This document shows, piece after piece, positions 53,751 to 64,000 of a stretch of DNA of 64,000 bases. Each line of letters opens with the position of its first letter. The first letter of the stretch is position 1. The notes beneath the pieces are model-generated. The model saw only the letters and a list, made by a program, of their open reading frames with translations. It was not told where the DNA came from and did not search any database. Origin of the DNA: an uncultured Microbacteriaceae bacterium (GTDB taxonomy: Bacteria; Actinomycetota; Actinomycetes; Actinomycetales; Microbacteriaceae). Made by a program: the position numbers and the translations under genes. Where the stretch lies: the NCBI GenBank assembly GCA_937872445.1, contig CALMSL010000050.1, positions 1 to 64,000 on the forward strand. The letters run 5' to 3'.

Positions 53751-53769
53751 GTCGGGGTAGCGGGATTTG
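53751..53769 (-). pseudogene. tRNA-Pro 3'-end remnant
   Basis: GTCGGGGTAGCGGGATTTG is identical to 53906-53924, the acceptor 3' strand and T-arm of the intact tRNA-Pro, and then diverges. A partial T-arm-like TCCCC follows. It looks like a truncated gene copy or an old attachment-site remnant. Confidence 0.6.
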
Positions 53770-53862
53770 TCCCCACCGCACGGACGTCACGCTGTTGCAC
53801 AGCGCGCCGTGACCGGCGACGTGGGCCCACCCACTCGTGGGTGCAATTCTTCAACCCAGACG

Positions 53863-53903
53863 AAATGCGTTAGCGGCCACCTTACGGTGACCGCTAACGC
53901 ATT
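53863..53903 (-). terminator. Long hairpin directly after tRNA-Pro
   Basis: AAATGCGTTAGCGG / CCGCTAACGCATTT (14 bp) plus CACC/GGTG after one mispair, loop TTAC. The outer base of the stem is the last base of the encoded CCA. It lies immediately 3' of the tRNA and probably marks transcript end or processing. Confidence 0.55.
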
Positions 53904-53980
<77 letters not shown>

Positions 53981-54019
53981 ATAGTGTCTCCGGTCGACCT
54001 TCCGGTTGACCGAACCTGA

Positions 54020-54988
54020 TCAAGAATAGCCGAAATCGTCGGCGGTCAGTGTCACGACGACCGCTTCCGGCGGGCAGGCAAATCGCACCGGGGCGAAAAT
54101 GGACGTTCCGATCCCCGCGGAAACCTGAAGGTACGCCGCGTGGAAGGCATGGTGCCACAGGTGCAGGCCGCTTGCATACTTGCTCGGAAGGTCGCAGTTC
54201 GTCACGAGGGCCCCGAATCCGGGAACCTGCACCTGCCCGCCGTGGGTGTGCCCGGCGAAAATAACGTCAGCGCCGTGATTCACGAACGAGTTGAGCACGC
54301 GCTGATAGGGGGCATGGGTAAGCGCGATCGTGACCGGCTGAGGTCCGGTGCGGTCATCCTGCCACCCGACGTTTTCCCGCATCTCGTCGATTGCGCCCGG
54401 CAACTGGTCCAGGCGATCCCAATTGTTGTGGGCGTCGTTCACTCCGACGAACTCGATTCGCGATCCGTTGATCGACATCGCGCGAGCCGTGTTGTTGAGG
54501 TCGAGCCAGCCCAGGGAGTCGTAAAGCTCTTCCAGTTGCTCGGTGTCGAGCCGAGGCGGATTCAGGCGTTCACCCCGGGCATCGCCGAAGTAGCTGAACG
54601 GATTCTTCGGGGTGGGGGAGAAATAGTCGTTCGACCCATGGACGTACACGCCGGCAACGCCGCGGAACGGTTCGAGCGCCCTCTCCAGACCCTCGATGCC
54701 CCGGGGATGCCCAAGGCTGTCGCCGGTGATCACGACCAGATCAGGCTCGTAGTCTGCGAGAGACGCCACCCAGTCCTGCTTCGCGGTCTGCCAGGGTGCC
54801 ATGTGCAGGTCGGAGAGGTGGAGGACGGTGATCGGCCTCGCGGCCGGATCGAGTACCGGGATGGTCTCCCTGCGTACCGTGAACCGGTTGCGTTCGACGA
54901 GTGCTCCCCACGCGAATGCGCCGAGGGCCGCGGTGCCCAGAGTGGCTAACGCCGCTCCGAGGATCCGCGTGCCCCCCGGCGAACTCAT
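54020..54988 (-). CDS. Membrane-anchored metallophosphoesterase (YkuE-like)
   Basis: 322 residues with one N-terminal membrane helix (about 8-30). The calcineurin-like fold has all metal motifs: HLSDLHM, VVITGDSLGH, VHGSNDY (GN.. position), ALTHAPYQRV and FAGHTHGGQVQVPGFG. It resembles YkuE/YaeI-type phosphodiesterases acting on lipids or cell-envelope phosphodiesters outside the membrane. Its ATG overlaps the stop of the penicillin-binding protein gene, supporting a cell-envelope role. Confidence 0.9.
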   Translation of the reverse strand: MSSPGGTRILGAALATLGTAALGAFAWGALVERNRFTVRRETIPVLDPAARPITVLHLSDLHMAPWQTAKQDWVASLADYEPDLVVITGDSLGHPRGIEGLERALEPFRGVAGVYVHGSNDYFSPTPKNPFSYFGDARGERLNPPRLDTEQLEELYDSLGWLDLNNTARAMSINGSRIEFVGVNDAHNNWDRLDQLPGAIDEMRENVGWQDDRTGPQPVTIALTHAPYQRVLNSFVNHGADVIFAGHTHGGQVQVPGFGALVTNCDLPSKYASGLHLWHHAFHAAYLQVSAGIGTSIFAPVRFACPPEAVVVTLTADDFGYS

Positions 54989-57537
54989 GGAGTACAGCCG
55001 AGCGGTGGAGATCCGTCAACGGTGCTGCCGACCGTGAGCGTGACACTCCCCTGCTTGGATGCAGCTTCACCGGCCCCAGGGTTCGAGTCTGTGACCTTGC
55101 AGATCTTGGACGGGTTGGCCACCAGGACCCAGGAGAAGTGGATATTGCCAGATGCGAATCCGAGGGCCACGAGGTCATTCCTGGCATCGGTCGGAGACTT
55201 GCCCACCAGGTCGTTGGGAATCTTGACGTAGAGAGAACCGTCACTCGGATACAGCGTGACGTCGAAACCTCTGGAGACTCGCGTCCCATCGGCGGGGTCT
55301 GTGCCCGCTGCAGTTCCGGTTGTGGCCGCCGAAGGTATCGGACCACCAATAGTCACGGTAAGGCCCAGGCTTTCCAGAAGGTTCTTCGCCGACTCCATGT
55401 CCATGCCGTACACGGACGGGATTGGCGTCGCGCTGCTGGAGAGCATGCTCGACGGCGGATCAGCGAAACCGTCACCACCGTACTGGTTCGTCAGGGCTTC
55501 GATGATGGGTCGGAAGATCCGGTGCCGCGCTGTGGCGGCGTTCCCGCCCGGAAGCGAGATGTTTCTCAGCGACTGTTTGCCGACAATGTTGCCGACCCAC
55601 ACGGCGAGCGTGGACTTCGTGCTCGCCCCCAGAGTCCAGGTCTGGTACGCGCTGTCTGTGGTTCCCGTCTTGCCGATCAGGGGGTGGCCGTTGAACGGGT
55701 TCGAAGCCACGCCGGTGCCGCCGGTCATGACGCGCTGCATGGCGTACGCGGCCCCAGCGGCAACTTCGGGGGTGATGGCGCGGTGGCAGGATGTCGGCTG
55801 GCCTCCGAGGTCGGTGCCGTCGGGCCCGACAATCTTGTCGACCGCCACGGCGCTGCAGAACATGCCGCCGCTGGCGATCGTTCCCACGGCCAGCGCCATC
55901 GTGAGCGGGGCGACCTCGTTTGTTCCAAGGACCGAGGTCGGGTTGTACTGGAGTTCGGCTCCATCCGCCCGGTGAACCCCCATCGACTGGGCGACATCCC
56001 GGATCTGGCACAGGTCCAGTTGTTGCGCCATGGACACGAACGCGACGTTGACGGATCCCGCTGTTGCCGTGAGCACGCTCATCGGCCCATTTTCACCGGC
56101 GTCGTTCTTGGGCTTCCACGGCGCCCCCAGAACCCAGCTTCCGCCGTTGCAGGATGCCGGGAAACTCTTGAAGTCGTGCGGGGTTGCGTTCACGATATCG
56201 CCGAGGCCCTTGCCGTTCATGAGCCAGTCGGTGAGCGTGAAGATCTTGTAGGTGGAGCCGGGCTGGAAACCGGAGGACCCGCCGTAGTCTCGGTCGGTGG
56301 CGTAGTTGACGGCAGTCGAGGTCGCCGGATCGCCCTGGCCCGTATCGTCGAAGTACTTGTTCTGGGCCATGACGAGGATTCGCCCAGTTCCCACCTGCGT
56401 GGACACCGCAACCGATCCGAGGTCGAAGCGGGTTTCCGTGGGGGGAGCCTGTGCCTCCAGTTGCGCCTGCGCGTTGTCCTGCTGGCCGAGGTCGAGCGTC
56501 GTGTACACGTTGTAGCCGCCACGGTCCCAGTTCGCCTGACGCTCGTCCTTGGTGGCCCCGAGCATGGGGAAGTCCTTTACGGACTTCAGGATGAAGTCGC
56601 AGAACGTCTTCGCGTCCGCGGCATAGGTGCAGCCGTTCGTGGGGAAATTGTAGTGGGCGTAATCGGCGATGGGAGTGTTCAACGCCTCCGTGTACTGCGC
56701 CTCGGTGATCATCTTCAGGTCGCGCATGTTTTTGAGGATGATGTCCCGACGGGCCTTGTTTGCCGGATACTTTTTCGGATCGTCGAGGTTGCGGTCGTTG
56801 GGCAGCTGGACGATCGCAATGAGGCTCGCGGCTTCGGCAATCGTGACGTCGGACGCCGGTTTGCCGAGGTATTCCTTCGCCGCAGACTGGATGCCGTACG
56901 TGTTGCCGCCGAACCCGGTGATGTTCAGGTAGGCGAGCATGACCTGGTTCTTCGTGTACTTCTTTTCGAGGCCGATCGCGAGCTTCGCCTCTTTGAGCTT
57001 GCGGTCGAGGCTTTGTTCCTGAGCGACGGCCAGCGCCTTGTTGCGCTCTGCTTCGGTGGGGAGGAGGAGTGCTTCCTGGATGTTCACGTTCTTGACGAGC
57101 TGCATGGCGAGGGTTGACGCGCCACTGCCGATCGCATTGCTCGAAATGTTGCCGATGGCGGCACGGATGATCGATTGGGCGTCGACGCCGCCGTGCTCAT
57201 AGAACCGCCGGTCTTCGCCCGCGACGAGCGCCTCTTTGATGTACGGGGAGATCTGATCCCAACTGACCTCTTCGCGGTTCTGCTTGTACACTTCGGCGAA
57301 CGGCACGTACTTGCCGTCGCGCGTCGCCCACAGCACGTTCTTCTGGGAGAGCGTCCCGATCTCCATGTAGTCGGGCAGCGCCTCGAATACCCCGATCGAC
57401 GCGTTCGCGGTCATGCTCGTCACGGCAAGCGCCGGGGTGACCATTGCGGTGATCAGTACGCCGGCTAGGGCACTCAGGCTGAGCATTCCGGCAATGCCGG
57501 AGAGCACGCCGAGAGGCTTGGTGTTTTGGCTGGGCAT
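54985..57537 (-). CDS. ponA: Class A penicillin-binding protein with PASTA domains
   Basis: 850 residues. Membrane anchor at about 12-40. The glycosyltransferase-51 domain (60-260) has the catalytic E108 in AGEDRRFYEHGGVD. The transpeptidase domain has S428 in GFQPGSTYK (SxxK), SVN in TAGSVNVAF, and KTGTTD. The tail (about 700-850) holds two PASTA-type repeats (IPSVYGMDMESAKNLLESLGL; IPNDLVGKSPTDARNDLVALGF). It polymerises and cross-links peptidoglycan. The start at 57537 is preferred because TACTCT lies seven bases upstream; longer open frame above is antisense to the small plus-strand genes. Confidence 0.94.
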   Translation of the reverse strand: MPSQNTKPLGVLSGIAGMLSLSALAGVLITAMVTPALAVTSMTANASIGVFEALPDYMEIGTLSQKNVLWATRDGKYVPFAEVYKQNREEVSWDQISPYIKEALVAGEDRRFYEHGGVDAQSIIRAAIGNISSNAIGSGASTLAMQLVKNVNIQEALLLPTEAERNKALAVAQEQSLDRKLKEAKLAIGLEKKYTKNQVMLAYLNITGFGGNTYGIQSAAKEYLGKPASDVTIAEAASLIAIVQLPNDRNLDDPKKYPANKARRDIILKNMRDLKMITEAQYTEALNTPIADYAHYNFPTNGCTYAADAKTFCDFILKSVKDFPMLGATKDERQANWDRGGYNVYTTLDLGQQDNAQAQLEAQAPPTETRFDLGSVAVSTQVGTGRILVMAQNKYFDDTGQGDPATSTAVNYATDRDYGGSSGFQPGSTYKIFTLTDWLMNGKGLGDIVNATPHDFKSFPASCNGGSWVLGAPWKPKNDAGENGPMSVLTATAGSVNVAFVSMAQQLDLCQIRDVAQSMGVHRADGAELQYNPTSVLGTNEVAPLTMALAVGTIASGGMFCSAVAVDKIVGPDGTDLGGQPTSCHRAITPEVAAGAAYAMQRVMTGGTGVASNPFNGHPLIGKTGTTDSAYQTWTLGASTKSTLAVWVGNIVGKQSLRNISLPGGNAATARHRIFRPIIEALTNQYGGDGFADPPSSMLSSSATPIPSVYGMDMESAKNLLESLGLTVTIGGPIPSAATTGTAAGTDPADGTRVSRGFDVTLYPSDGSLYVKIPNDLVGKSPTDARNDLVALGFASGNIHFSWVLVANPSKICKVTDSNPGAGEAASKQGSVTLTVGSTVDGSPPLGCTP

Positions 57538-57544
57538 AGGATAC

Positions 57545-57550
57545 AGAGTA
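57545..57550 (-). promoter_or_regulatory. -10 box of ponA (leaderless)
   Basis: TACTCT on the minus strand, seven bases (GTATCCT) before the ATG at 57537. Confidence 0.45.
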
Positions 57551-57576
57551 ACGGGTGAACGTCCCGGGAAACCTGA

Positions 57577-57765
57577 ATGGATGCCTTGATGCCGCGCTGG
57601 GAATACCTGACAACCCCTCTCATTGTGCACAACACCGCCGCGATCCTCAACAATTGGGGCGAGCAGGGCTGGGAACTCGTGCAGGTCGTGCAGGGGCCGG
57701 AGGGCGGACTTGTGGCGTATCTCAAGCGCGAAGCTGCACCGCACGTTAACGAGGGGAATGCCTGA
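57577..57765 (+). CDS. DUF4177 small protein
   Basis: 62 residues: PRWEYLTTPLIVHNTAAILNNWGEQGWELVQVVQGPEGGLVAYLKR, the compact DUF4177 pattern (WEY...LN..G..GWELV). Function unknown; such proteins often sit in actinobacterial operons beside RidA. Start 57577, or 57589 (MPRWEY). Its stop overlaps the ridA ATG (TGATG). Divergent from ponA with only 39 bp between. Confidence 0.82.
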   Translation: MDALMPRWEYLTTPLIVHNTAAILNNWGEQGWELVQVVQGPEGGLVAYLKREAAPHVNEGNA

Positions 57766-58226
57766 TGTCTGCACTGGATGATCGACTCGCCGAGCTGGGG
57801 CTCGTTGTCCCTGAGGGATCCAAGCCTGTCGCCACCTACATTCCCGCGGTGGTGAGTGGCAACCTCGTGTACACGTCCGGCCAGTTGCCGATGGTGGATG
57901 GCGCGATGTCGAAAACCGGGAAAGTTGGGGCTGAGGTCTCACCGGACGAAGCGAAGGCGCTCGCCCGAATCTCCGTCCTGAACGGTCTGGCGGCCGCTCG
58001 TTCGGCGATTGGCTCACTCGACCGGATCACCCGCGTCGTGAAGGTGGTCGGTTTCGTCGCCTCAGATCCGTCGTTCACGGGTCAGCCCGGCGTGATCAAT
58101 GGCGCCTCCGAACTGCTCGGCGAAATTTTCGGCGAGTCGGGCCAGCATGCGCGCAGCGCCGTCGGCGTCGCAGTCCTCCCGCTGGATGCCCCCGTCGAGA
58201 TCGAGTTCACGTTCGAATTCGCCTAA
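57765..58226 (+). CDS. ridA: RidA/YjgF-family imine deaminase
   Basis: 153 residues, the longer RidA subgroup. Conserved stretches: YIPAVVSGNLVYTSGQLPMVDG, ALARISVLNGLAAARSAIGSLDRITRVVKVVGFVAS, and QHARSAVGVAVLPLDAPVEIEFTFEF; the arginine of ARSAVGVAVLP is the active-site arginine of the family. RidA hydrolyses reactive enamine/imine products of PLP enzymes. It converges with acs; a large palindrome separates them. Confidence 0.9.
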   Translation: MSALDDRLAELGLVVPEGSKPVATYIPAVVSGNLVYTSGQLPMVDGAMSKTGKVGAEVSPDEAKALARISVLNGLAAARSAIGSLDRITRVVKVVGFVASDPSFTGQPGVINGASELLGEIFGESGQHARSAVGVAVLPLDAPVEIEFTFEFA

Positions 58227-58255
58227 ACCCGGCCAGACGGGCTCGAAGTAACTGA

Positions 58256-58349
58256 GCCTGCGAGAAGGGGTGTCGGTTTTCTCGCGAGTTTTGAGGCGTC
58301 GAAGCCGCCTCAATGTTTGAGCTGAAAACCGACACCCCTTCTCGCAGGC
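58256..58349. repeat. Intergenic palindrome with 26-bp perfect arms
   Basis: Arms 58256-58281 and 58324-58349 (GCCTGCGAGAAGGGGTGTCG...) pair perfectly. The 42-base loop contains a second hairpin (TTGAGGCG/CGCCTCAA). The architecture matches the ackA and dnaX elements but the loop sequence differs. It could act as a bidirectional terminator for the convergent ridA and acs genes, though there are no T runs. Confidence 0.85.
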
Positions 58350-58358
58350 GCCCAAGAA

Positions 58359-60341
<1,983 letters not shown>

Positions 60342-60616
60342 GGTTCTCCCGGGTGCGTCTTTGCCGTGTGCCGCCCGCGCGGCCGTACAGAATCCGACAT
60401 TACCCCGTTCAGAAAGTCACCACCCAAATGATGGTCTCCTGGGTTAGACTAACGATTGCCAGACGAGAGTTTGGCCTGCAGCGAGCACTATGATTCCCCC
60501 CAATCAGTTCGTTGCCGTGGCGGCGCCCGTTCCCCCCAATGGGCGTCGCCCCTCTCGTTAACGCACCCGTTTCCGCGGCGTTGCCGTCGGCCGTCTTCAG
60601 GGCGCAAGATGGGCGG

Positions 60617-61810
60617 ATGACGTCCGAGAGCTATCCGCAGGTCCTGCCGCCCGAGTCCCCCCGCCGCAGTGCCGACTGGTACGAGCTGTTCTTCGATCTG
60701 GTGTTCGTCGCGGTCATTGCGGTCGCGGTGGGGCTCATCGAGGTCGACCCGACGATCGGCGCTGTCGGCGTCTTCGTGGGGCTGCTGTTTCCGCTGTGGT
60801 GGGCGTGGGTGAACCTCATGGTCACGAACAACCTGTTCGGGAGGCGCTTCCCACTGGTGGGGGTGCTCGTGGTTTCGGCGATGCCAGGTCCGGCGGCGAT
60901 GGCCATTGCCATCGCGGGTGGGATCGACCATCTTGCCTGGTTGTATGCCCTCGGTGCGGTGTGGATTCGGCTCCTGCTCCTGGTCATGTGGCTCGTGCCG
61001 AGGAAGAAGGCGGCGAGCACGATTTCGCCGTGGCGCACTGTCGCCTACAACCTCGTGACGGCGGCCATCTGGTTGGTGTCGATCCTGGTTCCCTCTCCCT
61101 ACAACTACCTGCTGTGGGCTGTCGCCGTGGCGGGGGAGATGGGGCTGCTCGCGCTGCGCTCGCGCTTTTCCGCCGAAATTTACGATCGGGCATCGATCTC
61201 CCACTCGCTCGAGCGCATCGGCCTGTTCATCGTGATCGTGATCGGCGAGGCCGTGTATCTTTCCGTGACCGGTCTCGCGGCGCATCCAACTTTCGCGGGG
61301 GGCGCGGCGGCGCTGTTCGGTTTCGTGGTGTGCGCGATTCTCGCGCGGGCGTTCTTCCGGTGGGGCATCCCGACCGCGGAGGTGGGGCTCGAGGAGGCGC
61401 AGCGTTCGAAGTCGTACGGCGCCCTGCGCGACGTCGTCATGTACCTGCCATTCCTGCTCATCATCGGGCTGACCTTCGTGGCGACGTCCATCGGGATCTC
61501 GGTGGAGCGCGCAGCGGAGCCGCTGCCGTTGGCCGTTCGGGTGCTGCTGGCGGCGGGAGTCGGCATCCTCTACCTGACGAACGCGGCGATCGGACTGCGT
61601 CTCGGGCGGCCGGTCTCGCGCATCGCCACCCTGCTCGTTCCCGGCATTGTGCTGCCCGCGATCGCGAGCATAGCGAGCGGCGCATTGCCGGCCTGGGCGA
61701 CGATGCTGCTCGTGGCGGCGTCGCTGGTCGCGTTGGATCTCGTGAGCCTGTGGCTTGGCCGGACCTCCCCGGCCTCCCGTGCCGCGGCTTCTCCTGCACA
61801 GGCGGCGTGA
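60617..61810 (+). CDS. Low-temperature-requirement A (LtrA)-family membrane protein
   Basis: 397 residues with about ten membrane helices. The N-terminal signature SADWYELFFDLVFVAVIAVAV and ISHSLERIGLFIVIVIGEAVYLS (HxxERxGLxxIxxLGE type) identify the LtrA family. The cellular role is not established beyond a cold-growth phenotype in Listeria. The start at 60617 is set by similarity; CAAGAT lies six bases upstream. The upstream open frame to 60512 is not supported. Confidence 0.85.
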   Translation: MTSESYPQVLPPESPRRSADWYELFFDLVFVAVIAVAVGLIEVDPTIGAVGVFVGLLFPLWWAWVNLMVTNNLFGRRFPLVGVLVVSAMPGPAAMAIAIAGGIDHLAWLYALGAVWIRLLLLVMWLVPRKKAASTISPWRTVAYNLVTAAIWLVSILVPSPYNYLLWAVAVAGEMGLLALRSRFSAEIYDRASISHSLERIGLFIVIVIGEAVYLSVTGLAAHPTFAGGAAALFGFVVCAILARAFFRWGIPTAEVGLEEAQRSKSYGALRDVVMYLPFLLIIGLTFVATSIGISVERAAEPLPLAVRVLLAAGVGILYLTNAAIGLRLGRPVSRIATLLVPGIVLPAIASIASGALPAWATMLLVAASLVALDLVSLWLGRTSPASRAAASPAQAA

Positions 61811-61878
61811 GGCTCATCCGTCCCCCCTATTAATGGTACGGACGCGCGCCTCGACGTTCTCGGCCATACCGTTTCCGC

Positions 61879-62961
61879 ATGTCTGCGTCAGCACAGGGAA
61901 GGTTCGTGGCCGTACGGCCGGTCTCGGTTGCCGACGCCGACGCCTCGCGCGCCGCGCCGTCTGGCGCACCGGCCCCCGCCGGCCGCACCCTTCCCGAGTT
62001 CGGCGCTCTTGCGCCTCTCCTCGCGGATGCCGCGGTGACGGATGTCTTCGTGAACGGAGCGGGGGCGACCTGGGCGGATCGCGGCAGAGGCCCGGAACGC
62101 CAGGACACGGCCCCGCTCGCCGAAGATCAGGTCCGCGGCCTCGCGGTTCGCCTGATCGCACTGGGCGGCCGGCACATCGACGAGTCCGCACCGTGCATCG
62201 ATGTCCGCCTGCACGATGGCATCCGCGTGCACGCGGTGCTCCCGCCGATTTCGCCCCACGGAACCCTGCTGTCCATCCGGCTGCCTCGTGTGCGGCGGCT
62301 CAGCCTCGAAGACCTTGCGTCCGGCGGATTCTTCGACACCGTGCCGGTAGAGCCAGTCCTTTCTCTCATCGCCTCGCGGAAGAACATCCTCGTGACGGGG
62401 GCAGCGGGATCCGGAAAAACTACGCTCCTGTCCGCACTTCTCGCAGCCGCACCGCCCGCGGACCGGATCATCGCGATCGAGGACGTGGCGGAACTCCAGG
62501 TGGATCATCCGCACTTCGTTTCACTTGAGGCGCGTCAACCGAATCTCGAGGGGGCAGGGGAGGTGGGACTCGCACGGCTTGTGCGCGAGGCGCTCCGGAT
62601 GCGCCCGGACCGTCTGGTGCTGGGCGAGTGCCGCGGCGCCGAAGTGCGGGAGCTGCTGTCCGCGCTCAATACCGGCCACGACGGCGGCGCCGGGACTTTG
62701 CACGCGAACTCCCTCGACGATGTGCCGGCCAGGCTGGAAGCGCTCGGCGCACTCGCCGGCCTCGGCGTGAGCGCCGTCGCCAGGCAGGCGGTGAGCGCCA
62801 TCGACGCCGTGCTTCATGTGGAGAGAGGTGCCGGGGTGCGCAGGATCGCCCAACTCGGCCGACTCGCGGTGGACGGCAACGGCCGCCTGGCAGCGATGAG
62901 CGACACGGTTCCCGGCGAAGCACCCGGCACAGGTTCTGCCGCGGCACCCGACGATGGCTAA
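61879..62961 (+). CDS. tadA: TadA/CpaF-type secretion ATPase
   Basis: 360 residues. The N-terminal domain (about 40-140) is the short actinobacterial form (LADAAVTDVFVNGAGATWADRG). Walker A is GAAGSGKTT (174-182), the Asp box is IIAIEDVAELQ, Walker B is RPDRLVLGECRGAEV, and the His box is HDGGAGTLHANSLDDV. It powers Flp/Tad-type pilus or related secretion, as in the actinobacterial competence/pilus loci. TACCGT lies six bases before the ATG. It overlaps tadB by eight bases. Confidence 0.92.
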   Translation: MSASAQGRFVAVRPVSVADADASRAAPSGAPAPAGRTLPEFGALAPLLADAAVTDVFVNGAGATWADRGRGPERQDTAPLAEDQVRGLAVRLIALGGRHIDESAPCIDVRLHDGIRVHAVLPPISPHGTLLSIRLPRVRRLSLEDLASGGFFDTVPVEPVLSLIASRKNILVTGAAGSGKTTLLSALLAAAPPADRIIAIEDVAELQVDHPHFVSLEARQPNLEGAGEVGLARLVREALRMRPDRLVLGECRGAEVRELLSALNTGHDGGAGTLHANSLDDVPARLEALGALAGLGVSAVARQAVSAIDAVLHVERGAGVRRIAQLGRLAVDGNGRLAAMSDTVPGEAPGTGSAAAPDDG

Positions 62962-63955
62962 GGCGCCGGACAGCTGGGTGGGGCTCGACCAGGTGTCCGC
63001 GGTGGTCGAGCGGCTCGCTGTTCTCCTCGCGGCGGGCATCACGCCGAACGCGGCCTGGGGCTACCTCGCGGAGGCGGAGCCCGAATCCGAGGCCCCGCCC
63101 GGCTCGGCCGCCCGAATCGTGCACGCGGTCTCGCGCGCAGAGGCCGGCCATTCGCTCGGGGAGGCGATTCTTGAGGCGGTCAGCGCGAGCGTACCCGCCG
63201 TGGCGACGTCGGCGCGCCGGGCCGCGCGGTCCGGCCAGCCGGAGACGCCAACCGACCTGTCGGCGTGGCGCGGGCTTGCGGCCGCCTGGATCGTTGCGAC
63301 GGATTCCGGTGCGCCGCTGTCGCAGTCTCTGATCGACTTCGCCGCGTGCCTGAGGTCGCTCGCGCAGGCGCGGCGGGATGCCTCGGTCGCGCTTTCCGGG
63401 CCCGCCGCAACGGCGAAACTCGTTCTCGCGCTGCCCGCGGTCGGGGTGCTGTTCGGCATGGCGCTCGGATTCGATACGCTCGGAACGCTGTTCACCACAA
63501 TTCCCGGGCTCCTGTGCCTGATCGCCGGCGGATCGCTCCTGATCGCAGGGCGTGCCTGGAATCGGCGGTTGGTCGCTGGGTCACAACCGACGGAGCTCAC
63601 TCCGGGGCTCGTGCTCGATTTGTTCGCGATCGCGGTGTCCGGCGGAGCATCCCTTGACCGGGCCGACTTCGCGGTGTCCCACGTCGCACAGCGTTGCGGA
63701 ATCGGAAATGCCCGGGATCGCATCGAACCAGTGCTTGACCTCGCCCGGCGTGCTGGTGTCCCCGCGGCGGCCCTGCTGCGGAGCGAGGCGGACGGGGTGC
63801 GCCGTGACGCCACGAGCGACGCCCACCGTCGGGCGGCCCGGCTCGCCGTCACTCTCATGATGCCGCTCGGTCTGTGCGTGCTTCCGGCATTCATGCTCCT
63901 GGGCGTCGCGCCGCTCATGATCGCCATCCTCTCGTCAACAGTCGGCGCGCTGTGA
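62954..63955 (+). CDS. tadB: TadB/TadC-like type II secretion F-domain membrane protein
   Basis: 333 residues. Two T2SSF-like helical segments: one around residues 15-135 (VSAVVERLAVLLAAGITPNAAWGYL, GLAAAWIVATDSGAPLSQSL) and one in the C-terminal half (LVLDLFAIAVSGGASLDRADFAV). Membrane helices lie at about 153-200 and the last 35 residues. It looks like TadB and TadC merged in one chain, forming the membrane platform for the TadA ATPase. The remaining 45 bp to the window edge hold no recognisable start of the next gene (a pilin would be expected). Confidence 0.85.
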   Translation: MAKAPDSWVGLDQVSAVVERLAVLLAAGITPNAAWGYLAEAEPESEAPPGSAARIVHAVSRAEAGHSLGEAILEAVSASVPAVATSARRAARSGQPETPTDLSAWRGLAAAWIVATDSGAPLSQSLIDFAACLRSLAQARRDASVALSGPAATAKLVLALPAVGVLFGMALGFDTLGTLFTTIPGLLCLIAGGSLLIAGRAWNRRLVAGSQPTELTPGLVLDLFAIAVSGGASLDRADFAVSHVAQRCGIGNARDRIEPVLDLARRAGVPAAALLRSEADGVRRDATSDAHRRAARLAVTLMMPLGLCVLPAFMLLGVAPLMIAILSSTVGAL

Positions 63956-64000
63956 CGTACTCCCCCAGGACACCACAGCTGACCCGCATGTCTCGCCCGC

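Noticed and set aside
60438..60456. GGTTAGACTAAC sequence upstream of acs as a second iron box
   Set aside because: Only about 12 of 19 positions fit the IdeR consensus; more likely part of a promoter (TAGACT).

Overview
The window is a high-GC actinobacterial chromosome segment, most likely from Micrococcales and plausibly Microbacteriaceae. The signs are a GGAAAC-tetraloop SRP RNA, an ffs/dnaX/recR/lysC/asd neighbourhood, an IdeR/DtxR-type iron box, a TadA/TadB pilus locus at the right edge, and many genes whose -10 box sits 6-7 bases before the start codon (leaderless mRNAs). I see no phage, IS element, CRISPR array or plasmid module; this is core and respiratory chromosome.

Layout. 1-3.5 kb: the end of a cobalamin adenosyltransferase gene, then Fe-S/sulfur genes (sufS, a CopD-like membrane protein, a TusA-like protein, sufU) arranged around an iron box. 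3.5-18.9 kb: a nitrate-respiration block, narG-H-J-I-K on the minus strand with a three-cysteine HTH regulator upstream (comparable in position and cysteine content to corynebacterial ArnR), then a glycolate-oxidase-type flavoprotein, and a metal/redox cluster (P1B ATPase with an unusual CPG motif, Crp/Fnr regulator, solo HMA protein, ferredoxin-reductase-like flavoprotein) carrying two TTGAC-N4-GTCAA operators. 19-30 kb: molybdenum cofactor genes (moaA, moaD, moaE, moeB, DUF6457, mobA) and an FdhF/YdeP molybdoenzyme with fdhD. They fit together: nitrate reductase and the FdhF-like enzyme both need the cofactor made here, and sufS/sufU supply sulfur chemistry.

30-42 kb is central carbon metabolism: aconitase, a PdhABC complex, two tandem TDT-family exporters, the SRP RNA, pta and ackA. 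Acetyl-CoA synthetase lies further on (58-60 kb) and malate:quinone oxidoreductase at 47 kb. 42-49 kb is dnaX-recR-lysC-asd-mqo. 49-52 kb is a three-gene signalling cassette in which a histidine kinase is paired with a second, apparently catalytically dead, kinase-like membrane protein and a LuxR-type response regulator. 52-64 kb holds thymidine kinase, an SDR, tRNA-Pro with decayed 3'-end copies, a metallophosphoesterase, a class A PBP with PASTA domains, RidA, acs, an LtrA-family membrane protein and tadA/tadB.

The most unusual observation is a pair of in-frame palindromic insertions, one in ackA and one in dnaX. They share an identical 25-bp loop core in opposite orientations, but each has long perfect inverted-repeat arms of unrelated sequence. 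A third palindrome with 26-bp arms but a different loop lies between ridA and acs. The dnaX linker also carries three GCTCCCTGAG-type repeats. This looks like a family of short mobile palindromes tolerated inside genes.
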